Positions 35,841 to 47,932 of a stretch of DNA of 64,000 nucleotides are shown here, one piece after another. How positions within the stretch are numbered: position 1 is the first letter of the stretch; each line of letters begins with the position of its first letter. This DNA comes from Toxorhynchites rutilus septentrionalis (taxonomy: Eukaryota; Arthropoda; Insecta; Diptera; Culicidae): the NCBI RefSeq assembly GCF_029784135.1, contig NC_073746.1, positions 146,014,556-146,078,555 on the forward strand, read 5' to 3'. The notes under the pieces were generated by a model. That model had not been told where the DNA came from. It saw only the letters and a program-made list of their open reading frames with translations, and ran no database searches. The position numbers were made by a program, and so were the translations under genes.

Positions 35841-36600
35841 GTGATGATTGATTTCGTTCCCAGAATGGATTTATTGAACTCAATATATTATTTTGAGCAG
35901 CCTCTCAAAACAATGCAGACTAACGTAAAGGGACAATCTCCGGGATTGTGAAGAACTCCGCCGGATTTAATCGAATCATTGGAATGGAAAATGCGCTTCT
36001 GAGACTCCGTCCGTATCTATACATTCTTACGTCGAAAAAAGTCTCTTGTTCTATTTGTTCCATTTCTGTCTGCAAGGAAATAACGCTCGGAATAACGAAA
36101 TGATTGCTTGCGGTATCGCCGGAGAAGATTTGATGGAGTGTAAACATACGAAAAGGCAAATATTTCACCCTTGGTGAACACAGGAAGGCTGAAGGATTTC
36201 CGTTGTCGCTCCTTTATCCGTAACACAAGCCGGATACGAATCGAAATACACATTCAACATCATTCACAGCGTGCGGCGGATGATCCCAGCAGATTGATAT
36301 GTTTGGCTGGAATCGGTGACCATCACTCTTCACGTTGGTAATACAATTGTTAAACTAAAAATTCCATCGCTGATAACATTATTCGAGGATAGAAAATGCT
36401 CCTTCAACTACTGATATTTATTAGTGTGATATTTAAAGAGTGTTTTTGGTATTTAGTTATTGCATAAAATTGATAGAAATTTCTTTCTGTAGTTCCGATA
36501 CGCATACAACCTCGTCGACAGTAAAGATTACATTACAACACAGTTTTTACATTACACTGGCGACACAATATCGGTATCAATACTTCCCGATATGTAGGTG
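35841..36600. other. No gene recognised
   Basis: Unique-looking sequence with 78-82 codon frames on the minus strand (35920-36253) and no domain I know. Confidence 0.35.
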
Positions 36601-36991
36601 CCGATGGTTGTGTCCCATTCACCCGATTACTATTCATGTTTACTCGAATGTTACAAATACCCGAATGCGACATTTACCCGAATGCAACATTTGCCCGAAT
36701 GGAATGTCTACCCGAATGAAGAAGGAAAAAATCCGACAAATCAGATTATGAGTTTTGTCCAATCTCCTGTTACGAAGTTACGAAGTAAAATGAGAAATTG
36801 TAATGAGGAAATTCGAAAAAGATATTAAAGACTTCACTGTGTCATTTTTAGAAATAAGTGTAGACACAATTGACATGCCGTCTTCTTTCTTTTCCTTAAT
36901 GCTTTTTAAGGCCAAGAGATCATAGATCATAGTTATGATAACAGAATAATTTAAATGCAAATGTGAAAAGAAAAGATAAGAAAAAAATAGT

Positions 36992-38703
36992 AGGGTAGGG
37001 CGGGGCTAGTTGGTCATAGGGGTAAGTTGGTCAGTGACGATATCATGGAATCTGAGCGTCCAAAAAATTAGCGATCTATGGATGAAAAATAGCGATTTGC
37101 TGATGCAATAAAATAAGCAAATTGGAAAAACTTGTTATTAAGTAGATTAAAAATACGAACATGGATCGGTTTTAACGTAAAACAAAATTTTATTGTATGT
37201 ATTAGTTTTTTTGATCCCTTTCGTTTATTTTAGGCTCATTAGCATTTCAGCTGTAACAGAGTCGGTTTTTAATCGTGTACATGTCACATGTTTATCATAT
37301 CTATATAATTAGCACATTACACAGTTGCTATTTTTCTGCGTTAGAGTATTCCTTTCTATACTTTTGCATATGGTACACATTCACACAGCAACCATTTAGG
37401 CGTAAGAATTTTCCTTCTGATCTTTCATTATCCAGTTAGACCACCGAACAGCGGAGACAGTTGATTGATCATTGTTGAGTTATTTATAGAACAGCAGCCC
37501 GATGTGTCTTCTTGCAGAGTAGAGCATTTGTATGGATGATTCGATCTTATTTCGACCATGGATCGATCCCCATCGCTGATGATTGTTGCGTGGACGTAGT
37601 TATTCTATAACAATACAAAGATGGTCAATGCGGGCCCTGAGTTTTGAACTCACGATCGATCGCTTACTAAGCGAACGCGCAACCAATGAGGCTACGGAGA
37701 CCCCCTAGTATGTATGAGTTTTAAATGTTAATGGGAATCGATTTTGAAATTATTTTTCTTGAATTTTCATGAATATTCTTTTTCATACATAGAGGGGCTA
37801 GTTGGTCACACAACAGCGGGACTAGTTGGGCATACGAACAGCATCATTGTAGAAATTGCTCGTTTGAGAGCAACGCAAATAAAATTTTCAGGTATGCCGC
37901 GTTTCATTACGCAAGCTATAAACAAATATAGAAAGCATTTGTTTTACGGCTAAACGCTTACGATTAGCTTATTTGAAACGAGACAACGAGATACCAAACA
38001 CCGCATAAACCACTTGCAATATAATTGTCATATTTATATTTTTACTGTAAAATTTTCATTAAATATTATAAACACTAACATTAAATATCAGAACTCACAA
38101 TAATGCATCGAGTAATGTAGCATACCAGGTCAGTAGTTAGAATTTCATGGAAATAATATCTTTTACAAATCCACGTACGCTATCATACTGAAATGTCTTA
38201 ACATATTTCTTAATGTCTTCAAAAAATCTTCACAAAATCAAATGTCTTCAAACCTGGCATCTCTGGTGCGCCGCAAAATGGAAGATAGGCGAAATGGCTG
38301 GGAAAGATTGCTTGACTAATTTCCAACAACGATGAGAATTTGAAATTTTCATTAGTTTTTTTTTACTTGACTACATGATATTTGTTAACTGTTTTTGTTT
38401 TGATTTAATCAAATAATTTATAATGAAGGAAACTTCTAATGGAAAACGCTTATAATTTGCTCAAAAAGAACGGGCCTGACCAACTTACCCCGTGTGTGGG
38501 ATTAGTTGGTCAATTTATTTTAAAATATAAAGACGTTAAATAAAAGAAAATTGTCGAATGAATGATTCTCTGATTATTTTTCATTGAAAGGGTAAAAGGT
38601 AAGTTTCATTGTGGTACATAACATTCTAACGCAAAACTTCGTTTGTAGTACGAAGTTATAGCCAAATTTATTCAAAAATGACCAACTAACCCCGCCCTAC
38701 CCT
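36992..38703. mobile_element. TIR element with repeated AGTTGGTCA words
   Basis: About 1.7 kb. The left terminus 36992-37016 and right terminus 38679-38703 are inverted repeats differing at one of 25 positions (AGGGTAGGGCGGGG then C/T then TAGTTGGTCA). The word AGTTGGTCA recurs near the left end (about 17 bp in), at 37797-37840 and, inverted, near 38467-38510. No transposase is visible, so it is non-autonomous. A SINE is nested in it. Confidence 0.75.
37205..37707 (-). mobile_element. tRNA-derived SINE, copy 1
   Basis: About 503 bp on the minus strand. The head at 37625-37707 is tRNA-like: GGGGGTCTCCGTAGCCTCAT, A box around TAGCCTCATTGGTTGCGCG, anticodon-arm-like CTTAGTAAG, B box GTGAGTTCAAAACTC. 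A ~400-bp body follows, ending GAGCCTAAAATAAACGAAAGGG and an A run. Flanks GTATGTATTAG (37194-37204) and GTATGTATGAG (37708-37718) form an 11-bp target duplication with one mismatch. The 3' end resembles that of LINE copies A-C, a possible partner. Confidence 0.85.
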
Positions 38704-39547
38704 TCTTACGTATTTATCACCGCAGCACAGTTTTTATCATAAATTCATTATTTCATGATTAAATGTATCCTGAGATCAACGCACAATGGTCCAGGAAGTG
38801 CATTTAAGTAGAAAATAGCATTTAGAACCCAACAGTTATTCTCTAGGCAAAAACTGTCTTCGACAAAGTTGTTACATATTATGAAGCGCTTATTCTGATG
38901 TTGTCGCTAATAAGGTTACCAATTCTTAGGATGAAATAAAAAATCAAACTTTCTTACCTTTATAGATAGAGATAAACATAGTTCGACAATGTTATAGTCC
39001 AAGTTATTTGAGTCATATTTGTAGAACAAAGTTTTTTCCTATCTCTTGAAATAACCGACATAGCGCCTTTTTTCTAAGTTGCGTTAGGGTCACCATGAAA
39101 ACAAACTGTTTTTTTTTGCTTTTCCTTTTATGTTGCAAATTTTACCTGCAAACTGTCTTCAGAAGACTTTTAGAGCTTACTTAGACAAACATTTTGCGAT
39201 ACAGAACTTGTTAATATCTTAACTCTACTTATTATTGATATGTATTCGCTAAAAATACGCTCGCTTCATTCGCTTGTCATTCTTTTTGGGGCAAACATAA
39301 AGAATGTTCGTTGACGGCATTTGAAAGAGTATACTTACTCTACATAATGTGGGAATTCCAAAACTATGTTACGTTTTGTATTTGAGTAAACTAGAATTTA
39401 AATCATGAGTTTTTGGGTAAAAAAGCATCAATAACTTTAAGTAGGATCAGTGTTGCCACATCTAATTCTGTAAAATTTCCCGAAAAAATCTGTATATCTG
39501 TATTTTTAGCAAAAAAATTCTAAGGGGTTGTATCTACCGCATATTTT

Positions 39548-40538
39548 CGACGTAGAACTACGCAATTATATTACGCAATCCATTTGTTTACCACTTCGAA
39601 TATTATTTTAGAATGCATCGAAATTTTTGTAATAGATTATGTTCTTCGTTACGAGTAAATTTGATGACCGTCCTTTTACGTTTGATATGATGCCTAGGAC
39701 TACCAAAATATGTGAACGGAAGAATTGTCAAACGATCATTGTATTTTACATTTCCCTCTGAAATTATTACACATCTCATGTTTACGTAGTTCTCGAACCG
39801 CGAAAGTTCATTCACCTCTAGTGTCTGAAATGACGATTTTCCCAGGCTTCTCAGTTTAAAAGTACGTTTTAGGGAAACATATTCCGGTCTACACAACGAC
39901 AAGCGAGTACAAAAGTACTCAACACCAAAAAAAACCCCGACCTGCAAAGCGAATTCCCCCAGGCACATTAATTTTGAAGTCCGTGTTAGGGAAACACAGC
40001 TCGGTGGGAACAAAAATACCCCCGACTTGCATGTATATTTGCAAAGCGGATTTCCACAGGTAAATCGATTTAGAAGTCTGTGTTAGGGAAACCGTAAATC
40101 GGGCCAATCAACTTTTGGCAGTTGGACGTTTAGATAACGCTTGACATTTTACAGTTATACTATTGTACATCTCATGAAAAACAACATTTTATTAATTGTG
40201 ATAGACGCGTAGAAATATTTCCTATCAATTGATGCAAACATCTTTCCGATCTTGTTCGAGTTATAAGCATTCGAAATACGGGTAGAGTTGGCACACAAAT
40301 CGGCAGAACAAATGTATGAGAAGGAAGTTCTTCCAGTTTTCGTGAATTTAAACCGTTTAGAGATTACCGAATTGTAATATATAATATATCAAACAAATCT
40401 TGAAAAAATCCGATTCGATTGGTATGCAAATCATGAGAATTCGTTCACAGTGAAAATAGTTATTAACGTTAACTTTATTTCATAAAAACGTGACCTGTTT
40501 TCTGATTTGGCACCCTTCCTGAAAGACGTAGTTCTACG
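39548..40538. mobile_element. DACG-family element with internal ~95-bp minisatellite
   Basis: The left end CGACGTAGAACTACG and the right end GACGTAGTTCTACGTC form a short inverted repeat. The interior shares long blocks with 59053-60356. Between 39840 and 40090 lie three units of a ~95-113-bp repeat with the core TTAGGGAAACA-ATTCGGTGGGAACAAAA-TACCCCCGACTTGCAT (given as parts). It has no credible coding frame; open frames on the minus strand come from the minisatellite. Confidence 0.65.
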
Positions 40539-41064
40539 TCAAAAAATCTGTATAAAAAACCTGTATCGAAAAATGAAGAAAATAATTTGAGGATTGAGAA
40601 AATTTGCGCATCAAATCATCCAGGTTTGGTAGCTTGACGAAATTTTGAGGGTTAATCAAGGCCGCAGTTTTAATAACCGGATCGCTGAAATCAAATAGCT
40701 TTGAAATCTGTTTCACGAGTTCAATATAGAAGTCACGACAAATTGATTTTAATGTCAGTTTTCTAGCTTCATCCAATCCTTTTTCATCTTCTTCTTCGAT
40801 ATCGAGGTAAACATCCTTAGACTACTTCAGAAAGTCATCAAAATTTTTCGCATCAAGGTCAGCATCAGCAAATCGTTGCCTGTAGCTCTTCAAACAAAAG
40901 TTACCCAACATGGTCAACAATAACATTCTTGTCTCAATATGAAGCTCGCAAATTTGAGAACTTTCTGATTGAAAAGTGCAATTGACGTTATTGAATATGA
41001 ACGGTAGAACAAAGTTTAGGAACAGCGTAATCGGTTTAGTCATATGATCGTTTAAATCAGTCAT
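40534..41064 (-). pseudogene. hAT-type transposase fragment
   Basis: Two blocks in one frame (40822-41064 and 40534-40776) separated by one in-frame stop at 40822-40824 and 15 codons reading on as SKDVYLDIEEEDEKGL. The joined region includes LRQRFADADLDAKNFDDF-like (actual: YRQRFADADLDAKNFDDF) and RDFYIELVKQISKLFDFSDP, then INPQNFVKLPNLDDLMRKF, which resembles the region before the C-terminal dimerisation domain of hAT transposases seen in insects. The catalytic core is absent. Assignment is from memory of the family and moderate. Confidence 0.5.
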
Positions 41065-41728
41065 TTTTTTACTGGCGGATCGATTATGATCATACTTTAC
41101 TTGAAACGAAAAAAAAAGGTCTTCAAATCGTAGGAGTAGGATTAAGATATTGACAAGTTCTGCATCGCAAAATATTTGTCTTAATAAGTTCTAAAAGTCG
41201 TTCCAATACAATTTTAATGTAGGATTTGAAATATAAAAGTTAGAGCAAAAAACCACGTTCATTCATGGTCACCCTAATGAAACTTAGAATATAAACCGGT
41301 ATATCGGATATTTCAAGAGATAGAATAAAACATTGTTCTACAAAGCTGTTTAAAATAGTTGAGGCTACAACTTAGTCGAACTATGTTTATCACTATCTAT
41401 AAAGATAAGAAAGTTAGATTTTTTATTTCAACGAAAATTTTGGTCACCCTATTTTTGATGACATGAAAATAAGCGCTCTATCATATGTAACAACGTTGTC
41501 GAATAAAGTTTTTGTCTAGAGAACAAAGATCTTCCATAAAGTTATATTCTATCTAAGTTGCGTTAGGGACACCATGAAAAAACGTGTTTTTTGCTCTAAC
41601 TTTTATATTTCAACCTCTACATCAACATTGTCTTGGGAGAACTTTCAGAGCTTATCATAACCAACATTTTGCGATGCAGAACATGCAAATATCTTAATAC
41701 TACTCAAAGTTATTGATGGAAAACACTT

Positions 41729-42159
41729 TTTTTTTTATCCCATTTATTTATTTAAGGCTCATTAGCATTTTAGCTGTGATAGAGCCGAATTTTAATCGTG
41801 TACATGTCACATGTTTATCATATCTATAATTAGCACATAAGTTATTAGCACAGTTGCCATTCGCCAGTATTCCTTCTATACCATTACATTTGGTACATTC
41901 ACACAGTAGCCATTTAGGCGTAAGAGTATTCTTTCTGTTCTTCCATTATCCAGTTGGACCACCGGACAGCGGAGACAGTTGATTGATCATTGTTGAGTTA
42001 TTTATAGAACAGCAGCCCGATGTGTCTTGCAGAGCAGAGCAGTTGTATGCATGAATCGATCTTATTTCGACCGTGCGTGGACGTAGCTATTCTGTAACAA
42101 CACAAAGATGGTCAATGAGGGCCCTGAGTTTTGAACTCACGATCGATCGCTTACTAAGC
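41729..42159 (-). mobile_element. tRNA-derived SINE, copy 2, with perfect 14-bp target duplication
   Basis: Same family as 37205-37707, truncated inside the tRNA-like head (ends at CTTAGTAAGC on the minus strand, so the A box is lost). Direct repeats GATGGAAAACACTT at 41715-41728 and 42160-42173 are identical. The 3' end has a perfect GGCTC...GAGCC hairpin (plus-strand 41756-41760 with 41782-41786) and the tail TTAAATAAATAAATGGGATAAA. Confidence 0.88.
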
Positions 42160-43890
42160 GATGGAAAACACTTGATTTCAATTTTAGTTTACTCAAATAC
42201 AAAAAATAACATAATTTTGGAAATCCTACATTATATAGTGTCAAGTATGCTTTTTCAAATGCCGCCAACGAACATTTTTTATGTTTGCCCCGAAAAGAAT
42301 GACAAGCGAATGAAGAGAGCGTATTGTTTAGGAAGAAATATCAATAACTTTGAGTAGAGTTGAGATATTGACAAGTTCTGACGCTATATCGGTTATTTCA
42401 AGAGATAGAAAAAAACTTTGTTCTAAAAAGTTTTCTTAAATAATTGGGGCTATAATATTGTAGAACTATATTTACCTCTATCCATAAAGATAAGAAAGTT
42501 AAAATTTTTATTTCATCGTAAATGTTGGACACCCTATTTTTGATAACATCAAAATAAGCGCTTTAATGCACCTCCTTTAAATGCACCTCCTGGACCATTG
42601 CACAATGGTCCTGGAGATGCATTCAAGTGGAAATTAGCATTTAGAGCTCGACAGTTATTCTCTAGACAAAAACTGTCTTAGACAAAGTTGTTACTCATGA
42701 TAGATACTTTTAGAGCTTACTAGTTTTTCGATGCAGAACTTGTCAATATCTCAACTTTACTAAAAGTTATTGATACTTTTTCCCAAAAAACATGCTCTTT
42801 TCATTTGTTTGTCATTATTTCTGGGGCAAACAAAAACAAAGTTTATTGGCGACATTTGAAAGAGCATATTTCACTCTACATGATGTGTAATTTTCAAAAC
42901 TATGTTATTTTTTGTGCTTGAGTAAATTAAAATTGAAATCATGAGTTTTTGGGTAGAAAACCGACAATAAATTTGAGTAAGATTAAGATATAGACAAGTT
43001 CTGCATCGCAAAATGTTGGTATCGATAAGCTCTAAAAGTTGTACCAAAACAGTTTCGATGTAGAATTTGAAATATAAAAGTTAAAGCAGAAAAAACACGT
43101 TTTTTCATGGTCACCCTAATGCAACTTAGAAAAAAGCGTTAAATCGATTATTTTAAAATATAGAAAAAAGCTTTGTTCTACAAAGTTGTTTAAAATAACT
43201 GGGGCTACAACATTGTTGAACTATGTTTATCTCTATCTATAAAGATAAGAAAATTAGATATTTCATTTCATCGACAATTTTGGTCACTCTATTTTTGACA
43301 ACATAAAAACGAGCGCTCTATCATGAGTAACAACTTTGTCTAGGACAGTTTTTGTCTAGAGAATAACTGTTGAGCTCCAGATGCTAATTTCCACTTAAAT
43401 GCACCTCCGGACCATTGTGCAATGTAATGGGGGCGAAGTCCCGCCGAGGTGACGCAATCCGAGTCCATTTATCAATTCATCCATATGAATGGATAAACTT
43501 CATAATACGCTAAAAAACTGCATTCTTTCACTTTTAATTATTTTGAATAGGATTATATTCAACGCCACTATTTCTCAAATTGCATTACCCACGGAAAATA
43601 CTTTTTGAATGGAAATAAACATACGAGACAAATATGATCTTTATATGGCACTGAACAGAAATAAATACCTCCTAATAATAAAATTTGCGTATTATTCGAA
43701 TATATCCTTCTTTCGGGTAAGAGTCCCATTCGGGTAGATATTATATTCGGGTAACTGTCGCATTCGGATAAATGTTACATTCAGGTAATCATTGCAAGTG
43801 TCAGTTCAGGTAGATGTTACATTCGGGTAGGTGGAGCTTGGGGAAATGTCTTTCGAGTGAGTGGGTTTCGGGTAAATGTAACACAATCGG

Positions 43891-45881
43891 TACAGATACA
43901 TATATCCAGCTCGTTTATGTGACACTTGGGTCGACTATATGGCTTTCCCCAGCTGCCCTAGTAAAGAATACCGTTGTGAAAGGAACAGGAATACGTATGG
44001 CCATAGTTAACATACAAACAATGTTCAGCTATCGTTACTATTGTTGAATTTGGGCAAACGCTTCTGCAATGACGTGTAACGCTGCAATTCCCCTGAGGCG
44101 ACACTGAATGGAAAGTCGCACCGATCCGTTGGTGTTCGGACAGAAAACAACACTTATCGACACATCAATTATGTAGAAGGATTTGATTGACGCATCGTGT
44201 TGCCCCGATAGAAGGATTATATGTAACGCGCGTAAACGCCGCAGGATACATGTTGCTTCAGCGGAATCACGGCTTAACTTTACAAACTTGTGGCAAATAA
44301 TCCGCACCGAACAAAACCCGGTTCCATAGAAATCAGCTAATGAAGAATTTATTATGTTCCCTCGGGGACATTAGGGACACGAGTAGTATCGCTCTGTTGC
44401 TATTTACGAGATATTTCCACCGAATAATTGCGATAATTTATGGGAATATAAATTAGGAAAACAGTCGGAATAAAGCTGTCTCACACAAGAACGAAAGAGT
44501 TCCGCGTCACATACAAGATGACAGAGCTCGGCTTACGTTGATGATGATGTGTCACCGCTTGATGACTTGTTTGCTCTCATACTGCTCAGTCAACATTTAC
44601 CCTAATTGAATTTTCTTTATGCACGTTGTTAAAATGTGCCTAACTTAGATGAGAACCGGGCTAGACAAACATTATGGCGATGATACTCCGAGAAATTGTT
44701 TCAATGACTCGGTAGCGAGGACAATCGATTTCATTAGTAGATAACTTTTGTGGGTCGTTTGTGTTCTCAGTGATGAAAAAGTTATAGTGTAGCATAACAC
44801 TTATGAACGATACTTCAGCGTGGGATGAGGCATATTTTGTTAGAATGAAATTGATTGAGAAAAACATTATGGCACCCGTCCTCACGATAGGCAATCGGGA
44901 CCTATTTCGTCACTATAATAGCATAATAATTGTTTTCTAAAAGGTCTCTTTTTGGGAACGCGTAAACGCGTGTTTTATAAATAACTGATCTGATAGGAAA
45001 GAAATCAAAGAGTGTATATAGGAGAATTCGATTTGATGAGCGAAATAATCAGGAAATTGAAGAGAAAGCGGAGTGAAATCATATTGGAACCATACTCAGT
45101 TCAACCCAATAAAGCGTGAATTATATCCAGACAACTATCCACTCCACTGCATTCGATAATTGAGCTTCAGAATTCGATAGTCAGTTGAGTTGACTTTCCA
45201 ACGAAGCAAATCTATTTGTAGCTTTCCTCACGTCATATTTTGTGAAGATCACGTACCCGTTGGTGAGGTTCGATTCCAATCATAAACAGGAAGTCAAACA
45301 GAACTCCTGCGGATCCAACCAGAGTAGTGCAGTGAGCGCTCGTCTGCCCTCTGAATGGTCTCCTCAATGATTGTTATTAGCTCGAGTGCTTGGGTGCATT
45401 ATTTGGGATACTGCTGCTTTCATCGAGCAAACTATCAATTACGTGACTCGTAGTTTCGAATTTGCGATTCACAATCGTGCGCTACAATGGTGAGCCACAG
45501 TTTAGAATCATACAATGGTTGCCATTGTTATGAAAATTGGAACATACCTTCCACCAACGGTCCCTGTTTATTTTGAATGCTTTTCGAGAGAGCATCATGG
45601 GTTGCAGAATACCGAAGAAACACAATCGATGACGTCCCGCAAATTCTCCATGTTTAACACGTTCGTCGCCCCGTCACCCAGTTATCGGTGACACTTTCCT
45701 CGTTCGAATTGAATAGGATTTTCAAAAGGTTTTTGACAGAATAGGCACCTAAATAAAACTATAGGATATATAGAAAAATAATAAAATCATAACCATATTA
45801 TTTAAATGTTTATACTATACTTTTTATTAGTTTATAGTAAGGATGGTTTGTACTGCAGTTTTTTTTGCGAAGCTCATATAA
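43891..45881. other. No gene recognised; possibly single-copy DNA
   Basis: About 2 kb with balanced composition and 77-89 codon frames on both strands (44038-44307 minus is the longest) but no domain I recognise and no relation to other parts of the window. Confidence 0.35.
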
Positions 45882-47932
45882 GGTAAATGATGTTGGTTTG
45901 TCCAGTCCAAAATATGATCATGGTTTGTCCAGTTTTTTAAATGCTCTAGTTCAGCGCACGTGTGTCAAATAAAGTATTCCAATATTTCAAAACTTATAAA
46001 TAATATTGTCTTCTCCATGATTTTCCGTAGTTTCATATTATACTAGCTGACCCGGCAAACTTCGTCTCGCCCAAAATTTGTTTTTTGTTATCAGTACCTT
46101 CAAACATCCACGTTTTCTCACTATGAGCAAGTTCATGGGTCCAATCGCAGAACTGTTCATTGATTGATCTTCTAATCGACCCCGTTGAATTTACCTTTTA
46201 CTATAAAATTTCTAGTTTTTTTAACAAAACTCATCATTATAATATCAGAATATTTTCAGACACAATTCTCGTTCAAAATTTTTCAACCACTTGCAAATAA
46301 CATGTTTCTCCGTTACTTGAAATAAATGTTTTATACAGAAAATATGATGAAAGAATAAAGACAGCCCTAAATCGGACAATTCCTTCCTCGAGGTCTGCTC
46401 TTATCAACACATCCGGCGATCCATGTTTTTTGGTATAGATAGAAGAAGATATAGGAGTGCGTTTCATCACATTAAAATCCATTTCCAGTTTAGAACAAAG
46501 ATCAATTTCGCTAGCGCAAACATCAATTGAACTTGTCACTATGTGATTGTAGAACATATGGGAATTTAATTTCCCGAATTTTCCCTTTTTCCTTTAGGGT
46601 CTTCCGAAAATTTCATTTGTCATGTTTGATATGAATATTTTTGGTTGAAACATGTGTAATATTTATTTTTATGGGGCCCCCTCTCTATTCCAGAGGAGGG
46701 AAGGATGTCATACCATCATAGAAACATTTCTCATACCCTGAAGCCCTCACATCCCGAATTGTGCTTGATTAATTCTAGAGTTATGCAGAAGTTTGTGTTT
46801 CGTTTGTATGGCAGCCCCCCCTTAGAGAGGGGGGTGGAGAGTCTAACCACCATAGAAACATTTATTGCACCCCAAAACCTTCACATGCAACATTTGTTTC
46901 ATTTGCTTGATTTATTCTCGAGTAATGCAGAAATTTGTGTGTCATTTGTATGGCAGCCTCCCCTTAGAGAGGGAGGTGGAGGGTCTAACCACCATAGAAA
47001 CATTTATTGCACCCTGAAACCTTACCATGCAACATTTGTTTCATTTGCTTGATTTATTGTCGAGTAATGCAGAAATTTGTGTGTCATTTGTATGGTAGCC
47101 TCCCCTTAGACAGGGGGGTTAAGAGTCTAACCACCATAGAAACATTTATTGCACCCTGAATCCTTACCATGCAAAATTTAGTTTCATTTGCCTGAGTTAT
47201 TCTCGAGTAATGCAGAAATTTGAGTTTCATTTGTATGACAGCCCAAAAAGAGGGGGAAGGAGTTTCTAACTACTGTAAAAAGATTTATTGCATCCTAAAA
47301 CCTCCACATGCCAAATTTGGTTTCATTTGCTTGAGTAATTCTCGAGTAATGCAGAAATTTGTGTTCCATTTGTATGGCAGCCCCCCCCTTATAGAGGGGG
47401 GGAGGGGTCTCAAACTGTCACGAAAACCTTCCCCGGCCCCAACAACCCCTACATACCAGTTTTCATGTTGATCGGTTCAGTAGTTTCCGAGACCATAAGA
47501 ATCAGACAGACAGAAATCCATTTTTATATATAAAGATTTTTATGGATTTACATGTTTAGAAGGATTCTCACTTGAGATAACCTTTAATCAATCACCAGAT
47601 TATTTGGTACGTATTCAAACCTTTTCTGGATTATAACAAATATTGTAAACATCATGGTTGCACACCTGGACGAACCATGATCATTTTTCGGACAAACCAT
47701 GATCAGAGGGGAACAAACCATGATCATAAATTCTCATTGAGGAAAATAGTTAAAAAATATAAATATTTGAATCATTTCAACGCCTTATGGTAGAATTAGA
47801 AACTAGATACATAGGAATTGTCAACTAACCCAAAGTCGTCTTGATTATATGTGATTTTCATGAAGAAAAATCGATTTGCATTTACTAGTTGCGTGAAAAC
47901 ACCCTAAATTGGACAAACCAAGACCATTTACC
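45882..47932. mobile_element. TIR element with repeated GGTTTGTCC words
   Basis: The left end GGTAAATGATGTTGGTTTGT (45882) and the reverse complement of the right end GGTAAATGGTCTTGGTTTGT (47932) are inverted repeats. The subterminal words CATGGTTTGTCC (left) and GGACAAACCATGATCA (right, three close copies at 47666-47727) repeat at about 21-22-bp spacing. It has no coding content and hosts the repeat at 46044-47537. Confidence 0.65.
46044..47537 (+). repeat. Arthropod-type repeat (TAGCTGACCCGGCAAAC...) with ~142-bp tandem units
   Basis: Starts CTAGCTGACCCGGCAAACTTCGT and ends GACAGACAGAAATCC, TTTTTATATATAAAG, termini I have met in many insect dispersed repeats. The middle is five to six tandem units of about 142 bp, each with TGCAGAAATTTGTGT, TTTGTATGGCAGCC, a CCCCTTAGAGAGGGGG hairpin and CCACCATAGAAACATTTATT; unit starts lie near 46807, 46950, 47092, 47234 and 47373. 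Open frames here are by-products of the tandem unit. Confidence 0.65.

Larger units (their letters stand above)
39448..41134 (-). mobile_element. hAT-like element with transposase remnant, interrupted
   Basis: Inserted in a foldback unit, with the 8-bp direct repeat AGTAGGAT at 39440-39447 and 41135-41142, and the host repeat continues cleanly across. The left end starts CAGTGTTGCCACATCT, a hAT-type terminus; the right end (CAAATCGTAGG) no longer shows a matching TIR. It carries a hAT transposase fragment on the minus strand and a nested DACG element (39548-40538). Confidence 0.65.
38755..43440. repeat. Chain of long inverted-repeat (foldback) units
   Basis: A ~0.7-kb sequence recurs in alternating orientation: forward at 38755-39240, reverse at 41142-41535, forward from 41545, then both orientations through 42180-43440. 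Landmarks are TTATTCTCTAG with AAAAACTGTC, ATAAACATAGTTCGACAA, GCGTTAGGGTCACCATGA, TTTTGCGAT-CAGAACTTG and TTGTCATTCTTTTTGGGGC. Units meet head-to-head at 42590 in GGACCATTGCACAATGGTCC. No coding frame survives. Later insertions (hAT, DACG, SINE) interrupt it. Confidence 0.7.
36601..43890. mobile_element. Composite foldback-like block with word-repeat ends
   Basis: The left end (36601-36722) is an array of the word ACCCGAATG with spacers such as CGACATTT. The right end (43690-43890) is a longer array of its reverse complement, CATTCGGGTA. The outermost bases also agree: CCGAT-GTTGTGTCCCATTCACCCGA at the left and, in reverse complement, CCGATTGTGTTACATTTACCCGA at the right. Tandem-repeat termini in inverted orientation are a property of foldback elements. 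All sequence between is other repeats, described separately. No target duplication was found, so this could also be two independent arrays. Confidence 0.45.

Noticed and set aside
37625..37707. tRNA-like sequence on the minus strand with A and B boxes
   Set aside because: It is joined to a ~400-bp body and flanked by a target duplication, and a second copy exists at 41729-42159, so it is a SINE head rather than a tRNA gene.
46680..47400. Regularly spaced repeats suggesting a CRISPR-like array
   Set aside because: Units of ~142 bp are tandem without unique spacers, and the context is eukaryotic TE sequence.
46705..47471. Plus-strand frames of 83-115 codons
   Set aside because: They arise from the ~142-bp tandem unit, whose translation is a repetition without domain character.
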